A stretch of DNA of 64,000 nucleotides from CAZYJD01 sp964647785 (lineage in GTDB: Bacteria; Bacteroidota; Bacteroidia; NS11-12g; UBA9320). Within the stretch, counting starts at the first letter, position 1, and each line of letters opens with the position of its first letter. The position numbers and the translations under genes are program-made. The DNA is taken from contig CAZYJD010000001.1 in the NCBI GenBank assembly GCA_964647785.1, forward strand, positions 65,065-129,064, read 5' to 3'. The notes below the pieces were generated by a model. It was not told the DNA's origin. It was given only the letters and a program-made list of their open reading frames with translations, and did not search any database. This document shows positions 60,408 through 64,000 of the stretch, piece after piece.

Positions 60408-62263
60408 AAAAAAACTACGACATCATTGTTGTGGGTGCCGGCCATGCTGGCAGTGAAGCTGCGCATGCCGCTGCCCGAATGGGCAGTCAGGTCTTGCTCC
60501 TTACCATGAACCTTGAAACCATTGCAAAAATGAGCTGTAACCCCGCCATGGGTGGTGTAGCTAAAGGGCAAATTATACGAGAAATTGATGCTCTTGGTGG
60601 GATGAGTGCCATCATCACCGATCATAGCATGATTCAATTTCGCATGCTCAATCGATCGAAAGGCCCTGCCATGTGGAGCCCAAGAGCGCAAAGTGATCGA
60701 ATGATGTTCAGCGCCTTGTGGCGCCAGACCCTCGAAGAAAATGAAAACATTGGTTTCTTCCAGGATCAAGTCACAGCCATCCTAGAGGAAAAGGGGAGCG
60801 TGGTTGGCGTACAAACCGGGCTTGGTTTTGAATTCTACGCCCCCTCGGTGATCCTAACTTCCGGGACTTTTCTCAATGGCCTCATTCATATCGGGAGAAA
60901 ACAAATGGGCGGAGGTCGGATGGCCGAAGCACGGTCCGTTGGTATCACTGAGTGCCTTGAGGGTTTTGGTTTTGAATCCGGTCGTATGAAAACCGGCACA
61001 CCACCAAGGGTTGATGGTCGAACATTGAATTACAATAAAATGGAGGAACAAAAGGGCGATGATCCAGCTCAACGCTTTTCGTTTACTAAAACACCCGACC
61101 TCGTTCAACAGCGCTCCTGCCATATCACTTACACCAACAATACGGTGCACGATATCTTAAGAGAGGGCTTCGAAGACTCACCCATGTTCAATGGCCAGAT
61201 TCAAAGCATCGGACCCCGTTATTGTCCCTCCATCGAAGATAAAATCAACCGATTTGCCGAACGTGATCGACATCAGATTTTTGTTGAACCCGAGGGCTGG
61301 AATACGGTAGAAGTCTATGTGAATGGTTTCAGCACCTCCCTACCTCAAGAGATACAAGTGAAAGCCATTCAGCAAATACCCGGATTTAAGCAAGCTGCCA
61401 TCTTCCGCCCAGGTTATGCCATTGAGTACGATTATTTTCCGCCAACCCAACTTAAACCAAGTCTTGAAACCAAAATAATTCAAGGTCTCTTTTTTGCCGG
61501 GCAAATCAATGGTACCACCGGTTATGAAGAAGCTGCAGCACAAGGCTTGATGGCAGGAATTAACGCGCATCTCTTCGTTCAAAATAAAGAGCCTCTCATT
61601 TTAAAACGGTCTGAGGCATATATAGGTGTGCTCATTGATGACCTCATTAACAAGGGTACAGAAGAACCTTATCGCATGTTTACATCTCGTGCAGAACACC
61701 GAATTCTACTGAGGCAAGACAACGCGGATCAAAGACTCACACCACTCGGTTATTCCATTGGGCTCGCCTCGGAGAAAAGAATGCAAACGCTTGAAAAAAA
61801 AGAGGATCAAATTAAATCCCTTTATTCCTTCTTCAATAAGCAAAGTGCAGATCCGAATGCGTTTAACCCTGTTCTCGAAGAAATCAATGAACCAACATTG
61901 TCACAGAAGGTAAAAATGAATCAAATCTTACTGCGCCCCGGAGTGGGTATTTATCAAATAGCATCTGTACCGGTGGTGGCTGATTTTGTAAAGAATTTCG
62001 ATCGTGATGTTGTTGAGGAAACAGAGATTATGATCAAATACGAAAACTACATCGAAAGAGAAAAAGATATGGCCACCAAAATGAACAGACTAGAGCATGT
62101 GCGTCTTTATCCAGATATCAATTATCGTGAAATCAATGGCCTTTCTCTGGAGGCGCGAGAAAAGTTAAGCCAGATCAAACCAGAAAACATTGGTCAGGCC
62201 TCGAGAATCAGCGGGGTGAATCCAAGCGATATTTCTGTTCTGTTAGTGCACTTCGGCCGATGA
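60404..62263 (+). CDS. mnmG: tRNA U34 carboxymethylaminomethyl synthase, FAD subunit
   Basis: With MnmE, adds the aminomethyl or carboxymethylaminomethyl group at C5 of wobble U34. The 619-aa protein has FAD loop VVGAGHAGSEAAHAAARMG (residues 9-27), SCNPAMGGVAKGQ, KTGTPPRVDGRT with the catalytic Cys-region neighbours, GQINGTTGYEEAAAQG, and a C-terminal helical domain ending SRISGVNPSDISVLLVHF. MnmA, acting on the same base, is encoded 30 kb away in the window. Confidence 0.97.
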   Translation: MKKNYDIIVVGAGHAGSEAAHAAARMGSQVLLLTMNLETIAKMSCNPAMGGVAKGQIIREIDALGGMSAIITDHSMIQFRMLNRSKGPAMWSPRAQSDRMMFSALWRQTLEENENIGFFQDQVTAILEEKGSVVGVQTGLGFEFYAPSVILTSGTFLNGLIHIGRKQMGGGRMAEARSVGITECLEGFGFESGRMKTGTPPRVDGRTLNYNKMEEQKGDDPAQRFSFTKTPDLVQQRSCHITYTNNTVHDILREGFEDSPMFNGQIQSIGPRYCPSIEDKINRFAERDRHQIFVEPEGWNTVEVYVNGFSTSLPQEIQVKAIQQIPGFKQAAIFRPGYAIEYDYFPPTQLKPSLETKIIQGLFFAGQINGTTGYEEAAAQGLMAGINAHLFVQNKEPLILKRSEAYIGVLIDDLINKGTEEPYRMFTSRAEHRILLRQDNADQRLTPLGYSIGLASEKRMQTLEKKEDQIKSLYSFFNKQSADPNAFNPVLEEINEPTLSQKVKMNQILLRPGVGIYQIASVPVVADFVKNFDRDVVEETEIMIKYENYIEREKDMATKMNRLEHVRLYPDINYREINGLSLEAREKLSQIKPENIGQASRISGVNPSDISVLLVHFGR

Positions 62264-63849
62264 ACCATCCCGTTTTATTCATAGCTCCATTGCTAATATT
62301 GTTATCTGCTTGTGCCAAAGTAGGTGCGCCAAGCGGTGGACCCAAAGACATTAGCCCACCTGTTATTAAAAGTTCCAAGCCCTTTCACCTTCAAAAAAAC
62401 ACCCAGCCCACAGAGATTCGTTTTGAATTTGATGAGTTTATACAACTCAACCAACCTCAGAAAAATATCATTATTAACCCTCATCCTGGAGCTTTTGAAA
62501 CGGATATACAGGGCAGAGAGTTGCGCATAACGCTCGCAGAGCCTCTGCAGCAAAATCAAACCTACAGCTTGCAACTCATAGAAGCTATCAAAGATAACAA
62601 CGAATCAAATGTTCTTCCTTATGCCCTGGTCGCCTTTAGTACGGGGAATGACATTGATGAATCTAAACTAATGGTTAAGGGTACATTAGCCATTCATGGT
62701 AAACCATCTGCTATCAATGTTTTACTCGATACCAACACCAATCTTTTGGATAGTTTTACCACAGAATCATTTGTTTATCACACAATGGGTAAAAAAGAAC
62801 TACCCGCGCAACTCAATTTTATCAAACCAGATACTTACAAGTTGGTAGCCTTTCAAGACGTGAATGAAAATAACATCTATGATACCCAAGAACCCATAGG
62901 TATTTCTATAATAGAGATAAAGGATAGCTCTTATGCGGATATTTCATTGATCATTCCTCGCATCCCAGTTTCTCATTACAAAATACTATCGCATAGTTAC
63001 CAGCATGCATTATCAAGACTTTACTTCGAATTCAATGAAGCCATTGATAGTTCCTATCCTTTGAAAGTAGATGTTTCGATTGATCCGATATTATCCTCCA
63101 AAAAATCATCACCGCTTTTTCATCTTTCCAATTCGCGAGACAGCCTTTTTGTTTACCTAAAGGCATCAGAAGATGATTCAATAAAAACCTCTATCCAATT
63201 AGCTGATTCTGTTTTTACAGTAATGGATGCTATTTATGCTGCTGATAGCTTTCCATGGGCATATACGTTTAAAAGGATCCATAAAGATGACCGATATTAC
63301 CTTTCTATTCAAAGTACAATCCCCCTGATCTCAACAAACAGCCGTTTTTTATCGTTATTCAATACTACCGACAGCACTAAAATTTCCATTGACAGTGTAA
63401 GCATGCCATCGTCCTTTGAAATTAAGATACATGCCGGATTCTCTCCCGGGATTAATTATTTACTCACCATGAATGAAGGTTTTATTCGATCCCCCCTTCC
63501 CCTGGTCTTTAAAACAAGTGATAGCCTTTCATTTTCATTCACTTCAGAAAGTTCTCATTCGATTCATCTTTTACCGGATTTTCCTGAATGTGCGCATCCT
63601 ATTTTCTACCTACACAATTCAGAAGGTAAAAAAATACAATCCAACAAAAATCCTAACAATCTTATTTTCAAAAACTTAAAACCGGGAAGCTACTTTATTT
63701 CTTGTTTAGATGACCTCAATAATAATGGCATCTACGATCCCATTCAATTGTGGCCTTTTTCACAAGCCGAACCAATCTACCATTCAACCAGTTCCATAGA
63801 AATAAAAGAAGGCTGGGATCTTGAGAATTACTCAGTTGAAATACGTTAA
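62260..63849 (+). CDS. Ig-like domain lipoprotein (SbsA/Big_5-type)
   Basis: A 529-aa lipoprotein: MNHPVLFIAPLLILLSAC with lipid Cys at 18, then AKVGAPSGGPKDISPPVI, typical of Bacteroidota Ig-like domain lipoproteins. The Ig-like domain (about 30-130) contains IRFEFDEFIQLNQPQKNIIINP. A prealbumin-like segment (about 140-230, FQDVNENNIYDTQEPIG) recurs near the C-terminus as CLDDLNNNGIYDPI. Function is unknown, probably envelope. ATGA overlap with mnmG. Base composition turns more AT-rich towards its end. Confidence 0.85.
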   Translation: MNHPVLFIAPLLILLSACAKVGAPSGGPKDISPPVIKSSKPFHLQKNTQPTEIRFEFDEFIQLNQPQKNIIINPHPGAFETDIQGRELRITLAEPLQQNQTYSLQLIEAIKDNNESNVLPYALVAFSTGNDIDESKLMVKGTLAIHGKPSAINVLLDTNTNLLDSFTTESFVYHTMGKKELPAQLNFIKPDTYKLVAFQDVNENNIYDTQEPIGISIIEIKDSSYADISLIIPRIPVSHYKILSHSYQHALSRLYFEFNEAIDSSYPLKVDVSIDPILSSKKSSPLFHLSNSRDSLFVYLKASEDDSIKTSIQLADSVFTVMDAIYAADSFPWAYTFKRIHKDDRYYLSIQSTIPLISTNSRFLSLFNTTDSTKISIDSVSMPSSFEIKIHAGFSPGINYLLTMNEGFIRSPLPLVFKTSDSLSFSFTSESSHSIHLLPDFPECAHPIFYLHNSEGKKIQSNKNPNNLIFKNLKPGSYFISCLDDLNNNGIYDPIQLWPFSQAEPIYHSTSSIEIKEGWDLENYSVEIR

Positions 63850-64000
63850 CAATGTGTTAATAAACAGTGATCAATGGTTCAAAACAGTCCAACATTCAAG
63901 CCCCTGTTTAAAAGCCTATCATTTTCAACACATCAAACCACAGGTCATACTGCATATATTCACATGATGCTTATTCAACTATTTGTGTGCACTGAAATCA
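63850..64000. other. No confident gene at the right edge
   Basis: 151 bp follow the last stop codon. A plus-strand frame opens at an ATG at 63874 and is still open at the window end (42 codons), but it has no recognisable motif, signal or ribosome site. No terminator-quality hairpin was seen. It may be the start of a gene or just spacer. Confidence 0.3.

Noticed and set aside
63850..64000. Possible replication origin at the right edge (AT-rich, TTTTCAACA, TGTTAATAA)
   Set aside because: The DnaA-like words have one or more mismatches and are few, and no dnaA/dnaN genes are near.
1..64000. CRISPR array, insertion sequences, prophage, toxin-antitoxin or restriction genes
   Set aside because: No direct-repeat arrays, transposase, phage structural genes or defence motifs were seen on either strand.

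Overview
The window is a gene-dense stretch of a Bacteroidota chromosome, with about 57 protein genes and two tRNAs. Evidence for the phylum: three proteins with type IX secretion (T9SS) sorting domains, two TonB-dependent receptors, Omp28, DUF4292, DUF3109, DUF4286 and head-GIN families, a fused alpha/beta 2-oxoacid dehydrogenase E1, and many TAnnTTTG-type -7 promoter elements. A gliding/T9SS-capable lineage near Flavobacteriia is likely, but the sequence does not fix the family. Gene density and style are uniform. I see no prophage, insertion sequence, CRISPR array, defence island or foreign block.

Layout. 1-5 kb (minus strand): ABC-F ATPase (cut by the window edge), fused E1 dehydrogenase, geranylgeranylglyceryl-phosphate synthase. 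5-8.5 kb: a B12-dependent ribonucleotide reductase with its own promoter, DnaA-box-like sites and a strong terminator. 8.5-12.4 kb: envelope proteins (PagL-like, head-GIN lipoprotein, beta-barrel, DUF3108). 12.4-18.8 kb (minus): MarR regulator, then a compact operon nrnA-FKBP-FKBP-rfbB-rfbA-ABC exporter. 18.9-23.1 kb: ndk, C-terminal processing protease, an rRNA m5C methyltransferase and two tRNAs. 23.1-29.3 kb: haem-type TonB receptor with a small partner, short-chain dehydrogenase and a GT-C-type membrane protein. 29.4-35 kb: mnmA, mscL, a C1 peptidase, and the coupled operon purK-purE-DUF3109-sprT. 35.1-42.3 kb: secreted matrixin-like protease, a GT-C-type protein, a T9SS cargo protein and a second TonB receptor. 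42.4-50.3 kb (plus): flippase, dut, sugar nucleotidyltransferase, TPR lipoprotein, DUF4292 lipoprotein, EnvC-like LytM protein, 3-hydroxyacyl-CoA dehydrogenase and a Rieske-like lipoprotein. 50.4-58 kb: YbdG-type mechanosensitive channel, two TlpA-like thioredoxins, a TPR protein, xerD, Omp28 and an RluB-type pseudouridine synthase. 58.2-63.8 kb: T9SS type B cargo, ybeY, mnmG and an Ig-like lipoprotein, joined by 4-bp overlaps.

Most of the window is conserved core: nucleotide metabolism (nrdJ, ndk, purEK, dut), tRNA/rRNA maturation (mnmA, mnmG, ybeY, rsmF-like, rluB) and surface biogenesis (dTDP-sugar genes, flippase, exporter, EnvC, lipoproteins). No obviously novel multi-gene system was found. 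The best leads are in regulation and in degenerate catalytic motifs: -7 promoter elements only 4-8 bases from start codons, DnaA-box-like sites at the reductase promoter, a bidirectional terminator whose loop is a stop codon, competing hairpins ahead of the ABC-F gene, an imperfect palindrome before the MarR gene, frequent TTG starts, and Rieske-, LytM- and PagL-like proteins lacking expected active-site residues.
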